NCBI GenBank assembly: GCA_965242855.1
Contig: OZ251509.1
Location: 2,852,001-2,916,000 of the forward strand
Length of the DNA: 64,000 nucleotides
DNA from: WTGU01 sp965242855
GTDB lineage: Bacteria > Pseudomonadota > Alphaproteobacteria > UBA828
Direction of reading: 5' to 3'
Shown here: piece after piece, positions 17,583 through 27,005 of the stretch
How positions within the stretch are numbered: position 1 is the first letter of the stretch
How the letters are laid out: each line of letters begins with the position of its first letter
Notes under the pieces: generated by a model
The model's input: the letters and a program-made list of their open reading frames with translations, nothing else
Databases searched by the model: none
Told to the model about the DNA's origin: nothing
Position numbers and translations under genes: made by a program

Positions 17583-17816
17583 TCACTGCAAGTATGTGAT
17601 CCACTCCACGAGCAATCGCTCAGGCAGTGAGGGATGCCAGGGCGAGAATAGGAGGGTGGACCCGGACTGTGTCCATAGAACGAAGATGTTGAAACAATAG
17701 CCCCAGACGACAGATGCGATGGCGAAACCGACACCGATGGTGAATACGACCAAGACAATTCGCGTTTGTGCCCTCGAAAGCTTTCCTGCCAATATGGGAG
17801 AGGTTGAGTCACGCAA
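17583..17816 (-). CDS. Small hypothetical membrane protein, possibly frameshifted
   Basis: A 77-residue frame with one clear membrane segment (IVLVVFTIGVGFAIASVVWG, about residues 20-39). Right after its stop, another frame on the same strand continues to 17417 with a plausible helical tail (EIEGYIDEVNDHIDEI ... AKCEVEDAKTQHE). The two may be one 130-residue protein broken by a single-base shift near 17585. The region is near 50% GC, lower than its surroundings. No family is recognised. Confidence 0.35.
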   Translation of the reverse strand: MRDSTSPILAGKLSRAQTRIVLVVFTIGVGFAIASVVWGYCFNIFVLWTQSGSTLLFSPWHPSLPERLLVEWITYLQ

Positions 17817-17955
17817 TATACGTTGTGGTTACGTACAAGCCTGCTCAGCCAAATGATCAGCAAACGAATGCGCAGCAACAGACTCCCGGCGGACAGGACG
17901 CGATTCTCGCGAATCGCTCCCGCCGGATGTGCCGCAGCCGATCGGAGGAACCCGG

Positions 17956-19040
17956 TCAGCCGTCCCACGCCGCTTCGCGGCCGTCGCTCATCCATATCCC
18001 TTCGACGGCGGGTTCGGCGGTGGCCACGCCGGTGATGGGGGCGACGAAGGCGCGGGTGACGAAGGCCGGGGCGCGGAAGCCGAAGATCACCGTGTCGCCC
18101 ACCGAGACACGCCGGCCGAGGCCCGGTCGGAGCTGGCCGTAATAGTCGATCGCCACCGGTTCGGTGATTTCGGCAGGCGCCTCTTGGGAAAGCGCGGCCT
18201 CCGGATCCAGGCCGACGAGCGCCATGAGTGGGTAGGGTGCGAACATCGGATCGACGTCGAGGCCGCCGCCGAGGCAACAGGCCCGGCCCTGGTGCAGGTG
18301 CGAAACCTCCGTCAGGTAGAGCAGGGCGCTCGGGCAAGGCACCCGCCGCGCGGAGCGGGGTGGTGCCGGTCGGGCCGTGCCACTCGGGTCGCGCTGCCGT
18401 CCGCCAACGCCGCCAAGGCCCGCGCGGACGTCGTGCCGGGCGCGTCGATCGCGAGGCCTTCCCGGCCCAGCCGGGCGAGGCGCTCGGCGGCGCGGTGCAT
18501 GGTCCGCAGATTGGGCGTGGGGCGGACGCCCCCGGCCGCGCGATCGTAGAGCAGGGCGGGGAAGGTCGTGAGGCCGGCGAAGCGGCCGCCCGGCACGCGG
18601 TCCAGCACCTCCGCCGCTTCCCCGATCGCGGCGGTGTCGAAGCCCCCCTCATGGCCCGGATGGAAGCGGTCGCCGGGCGCCTGGACCCGCGCCAGCAGCG
18701 CCTGCGCGTATCCCGCGTCTCGGGCGGCGGGCGCCGCCTCGGCGGCCTTCTCGGCGTTGAACACCGTCCGGTGGTCCGAGCGCATCCGGGCCGCCGCCGC
18801 GGCCTCGCGACGGGGAACCTGGTTCGGATGGCCGAGATGGCCGCGCCGGTGCCCGCGCCCGTGGATCGGTCTGGCGCAGGCCATGTCGACGGCGACGAAA
18901 CGCTCGATGCCGCCCCGCCGCCATGGCGCCGAGATCAAGGAGACAGGCGTTGGCCGGCGCCGCACCCGCCTGGTGCAAGGCCACGGGCGCTTCGAGGAAG
19001 CGCGCCGGTTGCGGGCCAGCAGCGCTTTCAGAAACGTCCC
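17956..19040 (-). pseudogene. Decayed yhfX-like PLP-barrel (alanine racemase-type) gene
   Basis: Fragments in different frames line up, in order, with the YhfX family: TFLKALLARN and ALHQAGAAPANACLLDL at the N-terminus; RGGIERFVAVDMACARPIH; TVFNAEKAAEAA through PGHEGGFDTAAI, LTTFPALLYD and APGTTSARALAALADG; then GPTGTTPL; then LYLTEVSHLHQGRACCLGGGL to the stop at 17956. At least three frame changes are needed, plus an internal deletion of roughly 40 codons between LLDL and RGGIERF that removes the segment where the PLP-binding lysine should lie. It therefore cannot make an active enzyme. The MFS gene begins about 100 bp away in the opposite direction and may once have been its partner. Confidence 0.75.
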
Positions 19041-19139
19041 GCGCCTCCGCCGCGGCCCCGAGTCTCGCGCCGGTTTCCGGCTGCATGGTACGCTGCGCCG
19101 CCCGCACCGCCGAGCGCGCGGCCGCTACGTGGAAGATGC

Positions 19140-20366
19140 ATGAGCGAGACCGGCCAGACGACGCCCGGCGCGGCGGCCCCTCTCTATCCGCTCGTTCGTC
19201 TCGCCGCGGCGCTGCTGCTGGTCACCGTCGGCGGCGCGGCCATGTACGCGACCATCGTCGCCCTCCGCCCGGCGTCGCTCGAATTCGGCGTGGGGCGCGG
19301 GGTCGGCTCCGTTCCCTACATGATGTTCATGGCCGCCTCGGGAGTCGGCGGGGTCATGATGGGCCGCCTGGCCGACCGCTTCGGGGTCGTCGTGCCCGCC
19401 CTGATCGCGAGCGTCGCGATCCCCGCCGGGCTGGTGGCGGCGGCCCATGCGGAGGCGTTCTGGCAGTTCTGCCTTGCCCTGGGCGTGCTCTCCGGCCTGC
19501 TCGGCACCTCCGCCATGTTCGCGCCGATGGCCGCCGACATCTCGCTGTGGTTCGCCCGGCGGCGTGGCCTCGCGGTCGCCGTCGTGATCACCGGGAGCTA
19601 CCTCGCGGGCGCGGTCTGGCCGCCGGTGGTGCAGGCCTCCCTCGACGCCCGCGGTTGGCGCGAGAGCTTCGTCGTGATCGGCGTCTTCGTGTTCGCCGCG
19701 ATGCTGCCGCTCTCCGGGCTGCTCCATCGCAGGCCCGCCCTGCCGCCGCCGCCCGCCGGCGCGGGCACGGGCGCGGCGGCGTTCCGGCCGCTCGGCGTCG
19801 CCCCCGGCACGCTCCAGTCCCTGATCTGCCTGGCCGGGATCGGCTGCTGCGTCGCCATGTCCATGCCGCAGGTGCATATCGTGGCCCATGTGACCGACCT
19901 CGGCCTTGCCGCCCGGCGCGGTGCCGAGATGCTCTCCCTGATGCTCGGCTTCGGCGTCGTGAGCCGGCTCTGCTTCGGCTGGATCTCGGACCGCATCGGC
20001 GGGCTGCGCACGCTGCTGCTCGGCTCGGTCGCGCAGGCCGTCACCCTGGCCGCCTTCCTCGGCGCCGACACCCTGACCGCCCTCTACGTGGTCTCGGCGG
20101 CGTTCGGCCTGGCGCAAGGCGGCATCGTGCCGTCCTACACGATCATCATCCGGACGTTCTTTCCGGCGAGCGAAGCGGGCCGGCGGGTCGGGCTGTCGAT
20201 GCTCGCCACCTTCATGGGCATGGCGCTCGGCGGCTGGATGGCGGGCGCGCTGTTCGACCTGAGCGGCTCCTACACCGCGTCGTTCGTCAACGCCATCGCC
20301 TTCAACGTTCTCAACATGGCGATCGTGGCAGCGCTCATCCGCCGCCAGCGGGCGCGGGCCGCCTGA
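19140..20366 (+). CDS. Major facilitator superfamily transporter
   Basis: A 408-residue inner-membrane carrier with about twelve hydrophobic segments in two halves. The loop between helices 2 and 3 reads GRLADRFG and the matching loop in the second half reads GWISDRIGGLRTLLLG, both standard MFS signatures. Later segments include FGLAQGGIVPSYTIIIRTFFP and LGGWMAGALFDLSGSY, as in monocarboxylate/oxalate-type MFS members. Substrate is unknown. The ATG at 19140 starts the protein; the frame extends upstream across the yhfX remnant without meaning. Its 3' end overlaps the convergent hydantoinase-B gene by 32 bp. Confidence 0.88.
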   Translation: MSETGQTTPGAAAPLYPLVRLAAALLLVTVGGAAMYATIVALRPASLEFGVGRGVGSVPYMMFMAASGVGGVMMGRLADRFGVVVPALIASVAIPAGLVAAAHAEAFWQFCLALGVLSGLLGTSAMFAPMAADISLWFARRRGLAVAVVITGSYLAGAVWPPVVQASLDARGWRESFVVIGVFVFAAMLPLSGLLHRRPALPPPPAGAGTGAAAFRPLGVAPGTLQSLICLAGIGCCVAMSMPQVHIVAHVTDLGLAARRGAEMLSLMLGFGVVSRLCFGWISDRIGGLRTLLLGSVAQAVTLAAFLGADTLTALYVVSAAFGLAQGGIVPSYTIIIRTFFPASEAGRRVGLSMLATFMGMALGGWMAGALFDLSGSYTASFVNAIAFNVLNMAIVAALIRRQRARAA

Positions 20367-22179
20367 CCGCTGCGCCGCGCTTCCGCCGCAGCGCCTCGGT
20401 CGCCGGCAGGTCGACGGAGAGGGAATCGTCCTCTTCCGCGCCGGCGATCGCCACGCCGTAGAGCGCCTGTGCCTGGGTGCGCGAGACGTAACGCTCCTGC
20501 ACGTCGGCGAGCACGCGCGCCGGCTCGCGCTCCAGCGGATCGCCGTAGCCGCCGCCGCCGTTGTCGATCGCGTGCAGCCGCGCCCCCGGCTCGAGGCGGC
20601 AATAGGCGTCGGTTTCGTAGACTTCCCGCGTCCCGTCCGCCGCGATCTTCTCCTGGCGGCCGGCCTGCGAGGGGAGGCCGCCGCGGACGCCCCGGGGCAC
20701 GATGACGAGCCCGTTGCAGATGTTGATGACGAGCATCGGGTCGCGGCGCGGGCCGAAGATCACCTCCGAGGCGGGGCCGCCGCGGCGGCGCCCGGCGCCG
20801 CAGGAATCGGTGAGCGCCCGCACGCTCTCCACCTGGAACGGGAAACGCTGCTCGTTGACCTCGATGCTGTCGCGATAGACGAGGCCGACGCTGACGGGGT
20901 TGACCAGGCCGTGCATCCCGTCGGTCTCGGCCGAAGCCGGCATGCCGCCGGCCGACATGAACATCTGGTTCACGTAGGGCGCGCCGCCGCGCCGCCAGTC
21001 CTTGCCCGAGCAGACCCCGGTGCCAGCGCCGTTGCAGAAATTCCCCTGGCTGAAGCCGTGGCCGTCGCCGAGCGAGGCGAAGGCCGACTGGATCAGGTTG
21101 ATGATCATGTCGGTCATGTTGGTGGTCGCGACCGAGCAGCTGTGCGGAAAGCGCGGGATGCCGACCACGCAGTTCTCCCGCAGCAGCACCTCCAGGCGGC
21201 GGAAACTGCCGGCGTTGTGCGGAATGTCGGGATCGAGGCAGGCGAAGACGGCCTGCGCCGCCGCCATCGTCGACGTGACCCGGGTGAGGTTCATGCCGGC
21301 GTCGACGCAATCGGGGTTGTCCCGCAGGTCGACCGTGACGAAGCCTTCCTCGCCGTCGATGTCGACCGCCACCTTGACCGGGATGCCGTCGGGCAGGAAG
21401 GGCCGGATCGGGTCGTGGCGCCCTTCGTTCTCGAGGCGGCCGCCGGGCAGGGCCCTGATGGCTTCGCGCGCGCGGCGCTCGGAATAGTCGAGCCATTCGC
21501 GCACGAAGGCGCGGACCGCGGGGGCGCCGTATTTCGCGATGAACGCCTTGAGCCGCCGCTCGCCGATCCGGGCCGCGCCGATGGCGGCGAGGTAGTCGCC
21601 GAACCACTGGTCGGGCACGCGGATGCGGCGCCGGCACATGCGGATCACGTCGCCCGCGTCCGCGTAATCGCGCTGGACGCGGACGCAGGGGAAGATCAGC
21701 GCGCCTTCGTGGTAGACGTCCCGCGCCGCGGCGAAATAGGTGGTGGGCTGGCTGTTGCCGACGTCGGCCTGATGAGCCTTGACCCCCACCGTGAAGACGT
21801 GTTCGCCCTCGTGGAACACCGGCACCAGGATCGTGTGGTCGGCGGCGTGGCTGTTGCCGCCATAGGGGTCGTTGTCCAGGAAGGCGTCGCCCTCGCGGAA
21901 ATCCGGATGGCGCTCGCTCATGATCCCGGTCTGGATGTTCATGCCGAAGACGTGGATCGGCATGGCCTCGGCCGTGGCGAGAACCTCGTGGTCGGCGGTG
22001 ACGATCGCGCAGGAGAAGTCGCGGGCGATGCCGATGACCGCCGAGCGCGCGCTGTGCAGCACGGTGTTGGTCATCTCGCGGCAGATCGCGTCCATGCGGT
22101 TGGCCATGACCGCGAGATGGAGGGCGCCCACGGAGTCCCCGCGCGCCGCCGGACGGCCGGCCGTCGATGCTTCGCTCAT
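20335..22179 (-). CDS. Hydantoinase B/oxoprolinase-family protein (HyuB-like)
   Basis: A 614-residue protein of the HyuB family, the subunit that with HyuA forms ATP-dependent N-methylhydantoinases, 5-oxoprolinases and acetone/acetophenone carboxylase-type enzymes. Typical segments are CREMTNTVLHSARSAVI, FLDNDPYGGNSHAADHTI, VKAHQADVG, and the glycine-rich C-terminal DNGGGGYGDPLERE. The middle part has NAGSFRRLEV and FGPRRDP. No hyuA gene is near, so its partner must be elsewhere or the protein acts differently. A GGAGG box lies 7 bases before the ATG. It is divergent from the ABC transporter genes, with 185 bp between the starts. Confidence 0.88.
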   Translation of the reverse strand: MSEASTAGRPAARGDSVGALHLAVMANRMDAICREMTNTVLHSARSAVIGIARDFSCAIVTADHEVLATAEAMPIHVFGMNIQTGIMSERHPDFREGDAFLDNDPYGGNSHAADHTILVPVFHEGEHVFTVGVKAHQADVGNSQPTTYFAAARDVYHEGALIFPCVRVQRDYADAGDVIRMCRRRIRVPDQWFGDYLAAIGAARIGERRLKAFIAKYGAPAVRAFVREWLDYSERRAREAIRALPGGRLENEGRHDPIRPFLPDGIPVKVAVDIDGEEGFVTVDLRDNPDCVDAGMNLTRVTSTMAAAQAVFACLDPDIPHNAGSFRRLEVLLRENCVVGIPRFPHSCSVATTNMTDMIINLIQSAFASLGDGHGFSQGNFCNGAGTGVCSGKDWRRGGAPYVNQMFMSAGGMPASAETDGMHGLVNPVSVGLVYRDSIEVNEQRFPFQVESVRALTDSCGAGRRRGGPASEVIFGPRRDPMLVINICNGLVIVPRGVRGGLPSQAGRQEKIAADGTREVYETDAYCRLEPGARLHAIDNGGGGYGDPLEREPARVLADVQERYVSRTQAQALYGVAIAGAEEDDSLSVDLPATEALRRKRGAAVRRPAPAGGG

Positions 22180-22364
22180 GGCGCGCCTCCCCCGGTGCCC
22201 CTCCAGCGTAGGTCATTCCCGCCCGCGCGGAAACGCCCGCCCCCCGCCCTTGTCCGGCAGCTCCGAACCGGTCACCATGAAGGGGGTGGCCGGTCCCCGC
22301 GTCGCCGCGGTGCGCGGAGCGGCGGCCGCGCCGCCCGGAGACGGCATGTGCGCGGAGGACACCG

Positions 22365-23582
22365 ATGAAGAACGGCACGGGCAAGCACGGCAAGCATCTC
22401 TACTTTCCGCTGTCGCGGCGCGACGTCATCAAGGGCGCGGCGGGGGCGGCGGCGATCGTCGGCGCGCCGGCGGTGCTCAAGGGTCTGACCCGCCGGGCGC
22501 GGGCGCAGGAGAAGGGCGTGATCCGCATGCTCTTCACGGCGCCGACCATGATCCCGGGCGACTGGACCCGCTTCGAGCAGGACACCGGGCTCAAGATGGA
22601 AGACACCGTGATCAAGGACGATCCCGGCATCTTCCTGACCGAGGTCGAGGTGAACGACGCCGGCGACCGGTTCGACCTGATCTCGACGCTCTCCGGCGTC
22701 GAGCAGAGCCTGATCGACGGCGGCTACATCATCCAGGCCGAGACCGGCCCGGTCGGCAACTGGGCCGGGATGCCGGACAGCATCAAGGCCATCCCCTACC
22801 TGGTGCGCGACCTGAGCCCCGACGGCGGCAAGGTCTGGGGGATGCCGCTCGCCATGAACGCGGACAGCTTCGGCTACCTTCCGGCCAAGCTGAACGAGCC
22901 GCGCCCGCCGGAGGAGGCGTCGTGGTCCCTCGTCTTCGACAGCGAGAAGACCATGGGCCGCTCGTCCACCGGCGACAACTACATCTATCTCTGGGAGGCG
23001 CTCGCCTACCTCAAGAACATCGGCAAGCTCGAGGTCAAGGACATCCTCAACCCCTCGCCCGAGGAAGCGAGGGCGACGGCGGACTTCCTGATCGAGCGCA
23101 AGCAGGCCGGGCAGTTCCGCAACTTCTGGAAGATCTTCGACGACCAGGTGGCCGACATGAAGAACGGCGAGGTCGACGCCATCCGTTGCTGGGAGCCGGC
23201 GGTGCGCGAGGCCAACAAAGCCGGCGGCGACTGGGTCTACGCCAACGCCAGGGAGTTCTACACCAAGTGGCTCCACGCCGCCTACATCCCGGCCCAGGTC
23301 GAGGACCGCGGCAACCTGGAAGAGGTGTACACGGCGCTCGACTGGTTCCTGAGCGGCGGCTACGCGGCGACGATCACGCCGCTCCGGGGTTATCTCAACG
23401 GCCGCCCCGACCTCGCCGTCGAATACGCCGGCGCCAGGGGCATGGACGACATCTCGACCGAGATGGAGGCGGCCCAGGCGAAGATGAAGCTCAAGTTCGC
23501 CAAGGAGGATTTCTGGTTCAGCGCGGTGCCCGAGCACCTGCAGGAAATGCAGGCGCAGATGGACCGGGTCCTGAACGCCTGA
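22365..23582 (+). CDS. ABC transporter substrate-binding protein, polyamine type, Tat-exported
   Basis: A 405-residue periplasmic binding protein. The N-terminus carries a twin-arginine signal (SRRDVIKGAAGAAAIVGAP) ending near RARAQE, so it should be exported folded. The mature part has the layout of PotD-like family 1 binding proteins (MLFTAPTMIPGDWTRFEQDTG, FDLISTLSG, WGMPLAMNADSFGY, EVDAIRCWEPAVREA). GGAGG lies about 6 bases upstream of the ATG. It is the first of four consecutive genes for a complete importer. Substrate may be a polyamine, an amino acid derivative or another small cation; this is not decided by sequence. Confidence 0.88.
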   Translation: MKNGTGKHGKHLYFPLSRRDVIKGAAGAAAIVGAPAVLKGLTRRARAQEKGVIRMLFTAPTMIPGDWTRFEQDTGLKMEDTVIKDDPGIFLTEVEVNDAGDRFDLISTLSGVEQSLIDGGYIIQAETGPVGNWAGMPDSIKAIPYLVRDLSPDGGKVWGMPLAMNADSFGYLPAKLNEPRPPEEASWSLVFDSEKTMGRSSTGDNYIYLWEALAYLKNIGKLEVKDILNPSPEEARATADFLIERKQAGQFRNFWKIFDDQVADMKNGEVDAIRCWEPAVREANKAGGDWVYANAREFYTKWLHAAYIPAQVEDRGNLEEVYTALDWFLSGGYAATITPLRGYLNGRPDLAVEYAGARGMDDISTEMEAAQAKMKLKFAKEDFWFSAVPEHLQEMQAQMDRVLNA

Positions 23583-23657
23583 TTCCGCCTGCCGCCGGGT
23601 CAGGCCCGCTCCGCCGGGAATCGCGCGGGGCGGGCCGCATCCGCGCTCCTGCCCGCG

Positions 23658-24578
23658 ATGACCGCCGCCGCGCCGACCGCCCTGGAGAGATTCCCGCGCC
23701 GCCTGCTGCCGCGCCTGCCGGCGGGCGTCTGGTCGCTTTCCGGGTTCGGCGTGGTCTGGTTCGGCGGCATCGTCATTCCGCTGCTCGCCATCATCCTGGT
23801 CTCGTTCCTGCAAGGCCGCGGCATCCGCATCAATTTCGACCCGACCTTCCTGCAATACGAGAGGTTCTTCTCCTACGGCGGCGGCGAGCTGCTCGCCCGC
23901 TCCGTCCGGATCGCCGCGACCATCACCTTCATCGAGCTCCTGATCGCCTTCCCCTTCGCGCTGTGGCTGGCCAAGGGCTGCAAGAACGGCACGGTCCGGC
24001 TGCTCACCTTCACCGCGTTGACCGTGCCGTTCTTCCTGAGCCCGGCGGCGCGGGTCATCGTCTGGCGCTCGGTCTTCGGCATCAACGGAGTGGTGAACCA
24101 GGCGCTGCTGGCGACCGGCGCGGTGGACGAGCCCGTCACCTGGCTGATCTTCTCCGAGTTCGCCGTGCATTTCGGCTTCCTCGGCGCCTTCTTCCCGACC
24201 ATGGTGTGGCCGATCTTCCTTTCCATCAGCCTGATCGACGACGATTTCCTCGAGGCCAGCAACGACCTCGGCGCGAGCCGCCTGCGTACCCTGATCCACG
24301 TCATCGCGCCGCTCGCCCTGCCCGGCGTCGTCGCCGGCATCGTCTTCACCTTCATCCCGATGCTGGGCGACACGGTGGTGGCCCAGCACATGGGCGGCAA
24401 CAACGTGCTGATGCTGAGCGCGCAGGTGCAGAGCCTGATCGGGGTCTCCAACTTCCTGGTGGCGGCCGCGCTGGCCGCGGTGGTGCTCGGCATCATGCTG
24501 GCCTTCCAGGCCCTGCTCTGGGCCGCGCTCCGCCCGGTGGGCGGGCTCAACGAAGTGTTCGCGAGCCTGCGCCGATGA
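23658..24578 (+). CDS. ABC transporter permease, PotB-like
   Basis: A 306-residue inner-membrane permease with about six membrane segments. The cytoplasmic EAA loop that contacts the ATPase reads DDDFLEASNDLGASRLRTLIHVIAPLALPGV in its family position, near residues 195-225. N-terminal segments include FGVVWFGGIVIPLLAIILVS. It is the second gene of the importer and ends in an ATGA overlap with the next permease. Confidence 0.9.
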   Translation: MTAAAPTALERFPRRLLPRLPAGVWSLSGFGVVWFGGIVIPLLAIILVSFLQGRGIRINFDPTFLQYERFFSYGGGELLARSVRIAATITFIELLIAFPFALWLAKGCKNGTVRLLTFTALTVPFFLSPAARVIVWRSVFGINGVVNQALLATGAVDEPVTWLIFSEFAVHFGFLGAFFPTMVWPIFLSISLIDDDFLEASNDLGASRLRTLIHVIAPLALPGVVAGIVFTFIPMLGDTVVAQHMGGNNVLMLSAQVQSLIGVSNFLVAAALAAVVLGIMLAFQALLWAALRPVGGLNEVFASLRR

Positions 24579-25468
24579 CGACGCGGGGGGAATGGAGCGC
24601 GGGCGCCGCGCCGATGCGGGCGCCGTTCCTGTACCGCCTCGCCGACGCCCTGCCGCGGGGCGCGAGCCTGTTCTTCGGCTACGGCGTGCTCTTCATCCTC
24701 TACCTGCCGATCGTCTGGTTGATGATCCTCTCGATCAGCGGCGAGCCGCTGACGGGCATTCCCGGCGCCTGGACGCTCACCTGGTACGAGGACGTGATCT
24801 ACGCCGACATCGCCCGGCGCGACGGCGAGGCCTACGGCAGCAACTTCCGCGTCGGCGACCCGCTGATCCTCTCCATCATGCTCGCCTTCGCCACCGCGGC
24901 GGCCTGCGTGATCGGGGCCCTCGTCGTGGGGCCGGTGCTGCCGCGGGTGAAGCGGCGCGGGCCTCTGCTCATAGGCTTCCTGATGCCGCTGATGGTGCCG
25001 GGCATCGTCGCGGGGGTCGGGCTCTTCATGTGGTATCGCCTCGTGGTCCAGGTGAAGATGGGGATCTGGTCGCTGGCCCTGGCGCATTTCGTCTGGGCCT
25101 TCCCCTTCGCGCTGCTCGCCATGCTGGTCGTCGCCTCGCGCTTCGACGACCGGCTCATGGAGGCGGCGGCGGACCTGGGGGCCACGCGCTGGCAGCGCTT
25201 CTGGCAGATCGAGGTGCCGATCCTGAAGCCCGGCATCTTCGCCGCCGGGTTCTTCGGTTTCCTGCTTTCCTTCAACGAGCTGCCCTTCAGCATCTTCATG
25301 CGGTCGGGCCAGGACACGCTGCCGCTCTATCTCTGGATTCAATCGGGCGCGCACAACACCACCGTGCCGCTGATCTACGCGATGAGCACGCTGGTGACGA
25401 TCGCGAGCGTCGGCTTGACCTTCCTCGCGATCAAGCTCGCCTTCGGAGGAGGCCGCCATGGCAAATGA
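24575..25468 (+). CDS. ABC transporter permease, PotC-like
   Basis: A 297-residue permease with six predicted membrane segments (for example GYGVLFILYLPIVWLMIL and IGFLMPLMVPGIVAGVGLF). The EAA loop is DRLMEAAADLGATRWQRF, the usual contact with the ATP-binding subunit. The ATG at 24575 overlaps the previous stop by 4 bp, so the two permeases are translationally coupled. The ATPase gene begins before this gene ends. The frame is open far upstream but lacks similarity there. Confidence 0.9.
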   Translation: MTTRGEWSAGAAPMRAPFLYRLADALPRGASLFFGYGVLFILYLPIVWLMILSISGEPLTGIPGAWTLTWYEDVIYADIARRDGEAYGSNFRVGDPLILSIMLAFATAAACVIGALVVGPVLPRVKRRGPLLIGFLMPLMVPGIVAGVGLFMWYRLVVQVKMGIWSLALAHFVWAFPFALLAMLVVASRFDDRLMEAAADLGATRWQRFWQIEVPILKPGIFAAGFFGFLLSFNELPFSIFMRSGQDTLPLYLWIQSGAHNTTVPLIYAMSTLVTIASVGLTFLAIKLAFGGGRHGK

Positions 25469-26600
25469 CGAACCGGTCGCGACCGGGCAGATCCTGCTGG
25501 TCGAACACGCGACCCACCGCTTCGGCGACGTCGTCGCCCTCGACGACGTGTCGATCGCGGCGCGGCGCGGCGAGTTCCTGACCCTGCTGGGGGAGAGCGG
25601 CTCGGGCAAGACGACCCTGCTCCGCATCGTCGCCGGGCTCGAACGGCCGACCCGGATCGCGCGGATCGCCATCGACGGCGAGGACGTCTCGGCGATCCCG
25701 GCGTCGCGGCGGAACTGCACGACCGTCTTCCAGCATTACGCGCTCTTCCCCCACATGTCGGTGGGGCAGAACGTCGAATACGGCCTGCGCGTGCGCGGCG
25801 TGGGCAGGGACGAGCGCCGGCGGCGGGCGGAGGACGCGCTGGGCCTCGTCCGTCTCCTGGACAAATACGGCCGGCGGGTGCACCAGCTCTCGGGCGGCGA
25901 GCGCCAGCGGGTGGCGCTGGCGCGGGCGCTGGTGACCGAGCCGGCGATCCTCCTCCTGGACGAGCCGTTGGGCGCGCTCGACGAGAAGCTCCGCGTCGAC
26001 ATGCAGGTCGAGCTCCTGGACCTCCACGAGAAGCTCGGCCTCACCTTCATCTACGTCACCCACAGCCAGGAAGAGGCGCTCACCATGAGCGACCGGATCA
26101 TCCTGATGCGGCGCGGCCGGATCGTGCAGGAGGGCCCTCCCACCGACCTCTTCGACCGCCCGGCGACCCGCTTCACCGCGGATTTCATGGGAGTCGAGAA
26201 TCTGCTCGAAGGCACCGTCGAGAGCGTGGCCGACGGCACGGCCGCGGTGCGCATCGGCGCGCATCTCGTCAACGGCGCGTGGAGCGGCCGGGGGCGGGCC
26301 GAGAAGGGCGCGCCGGCCTGCGTCGCCGTGCGGGCGGAGCGCATCCGGCTGGCCCCGGACGGCGCCGCCGCGGGCGAGGCCGGCGTCAACCGCCTGCCGT
26401 GCAAGACCGGGACGACGATCTACAAGGGCAAGTATCTCGACCAGACGCTGGAGACCGACATCGGCCCGATCAAGGCGCGGATCTGGGACCGCGCCGTCGA
26501 CCTCGCCGGGTCCACGGCGCTCTGGTGGCGCGAATCCGAATGCGCCGTCACCTCCGCCGACGACCCGGCCGACGCGCCGGCCCCGCCGCCCGACGGCTGA
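25458..26600 (+). CDS. ABC transporter ATP-binding protein, PotA-like
   Basis: A 380-residue ATPase. It has Walker A GESGSGKTT (about residue 50), signature LSGGERQRVALARAL, Walker B ILLLDEPLGALDE and the switch histidine in YVTHSQEEAL. After about residue 245 comes a TOBE-type regulatory domain (ENLLEGTVESVADG ... GTTIYKGKYLDQTLET). It overlaps the PotC-like permease by 11 bp and completes the four-gene importer. It energises uptake by the two permeases. Confidence 0.93.
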   Translation: MANDEPVATGQILLVEHATHRFGDVVALDDVSIAARRGEFLTLLGESGSGKTTLLRIVAGLERPTRIARIAIDGEDVSAIPASRRNCTTVFQHYALFPHMSVGQNVEYGLRVRGVGRDERRRRAEDALGLVRLLDKYGRRVHQLSGGERQRVALARALVTEPAILLLDEPLGALDEKLRVDMQVELLDLHEKLGLTFIYVTHSQEEALTMSDRIILMRRGRIVQEGPPTDLFDRPATRFTADFMGVENLLEGTVESVADGTAAVRIGAHLVNGAWSGRGRAEKGAPACVAVRAERIRLAPDGAAAGEAGVNRLPCKTGTTIYKGKYLDQTLETDIGPIKARIWDRAVDLAGSTALWWRESECAVTSADDPADAPAPPPDG

Positions 26601-26615
26601 GCCGCCCGCCCGCCG

Positions 26616-27005
26616 TCACGGCGCGGCGGCGGCGAGGGCCTCGATCTCGATCAGCCAGCGCGGGTCGGCGAGGCCGGCGACGATCATGAGGGTCGACGCC
26701 GCCCGGTGGCCGTCCAGGTGGCGGTCCCTGACGGCGCGGTAGGTCGCGAGGTGGGCGCGGTCCACCAGCAGCGCCCGCACGACGACCAGATTCCGCATCG
26801 TCATGCCGGCGGCGCCGAGGATGGCGGCGACGTTGCGCCAGACCTGCTCGTTCTGCGCCCGGGCGCCCTCCGCGAGGGTGCCGTCGGGGGCGGCGCCGAC
26901 CTGGCCGGAGACATGGAGCCAGCGCGCGCCCGGCCCGACTTCCGCCGCGTGGCTGTAGAACGAGGCGGGCGGCGCGACCTCGCCCGGGTTGTGAAGCGTG
27001 ATCAT
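26616..27005 (-). CDS. RidA-family protein
   Basis: A 129-residue YjgF/YER057c/UK114-type protein. RidA members hydrolyse reactive enamine/imine intermediates made by PLP enzymes, releasing ammonia. The family pattern is seen in GARWLHVSGQVGAAPDG, AQNEQVWRNVAAILGAAG, NLVVVRALLVD and the C-terminal PRWLIEIEALA. The usual substrate-binding arginine near the C-terminus falls in the DPRWLIEIEA segment. The ATG at 27005 has AGGGAG about 7 bases upstream. It is convergent with the ATPase gene. Confidence 0.85.
   Translation of the reverse strand: MITLHNPGEVAPPASFYSHAAEVGPGARWLHVSGQVGAAPDGTLAEGARAQNEQVWRNVAAILGAAGMTMRNLVVVRALLVDRAHLATYRAVRDRHLDGHRAASTLMIVAGLADPRWLIEIEALAAAAP

Noticed and set aside
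22272..24389. A 705-residue minus-strand frame, and the frame at 23873-25720
   Set aside because: Antisense to the ABC transporter genes, which have clear family motifs on the plus strand.
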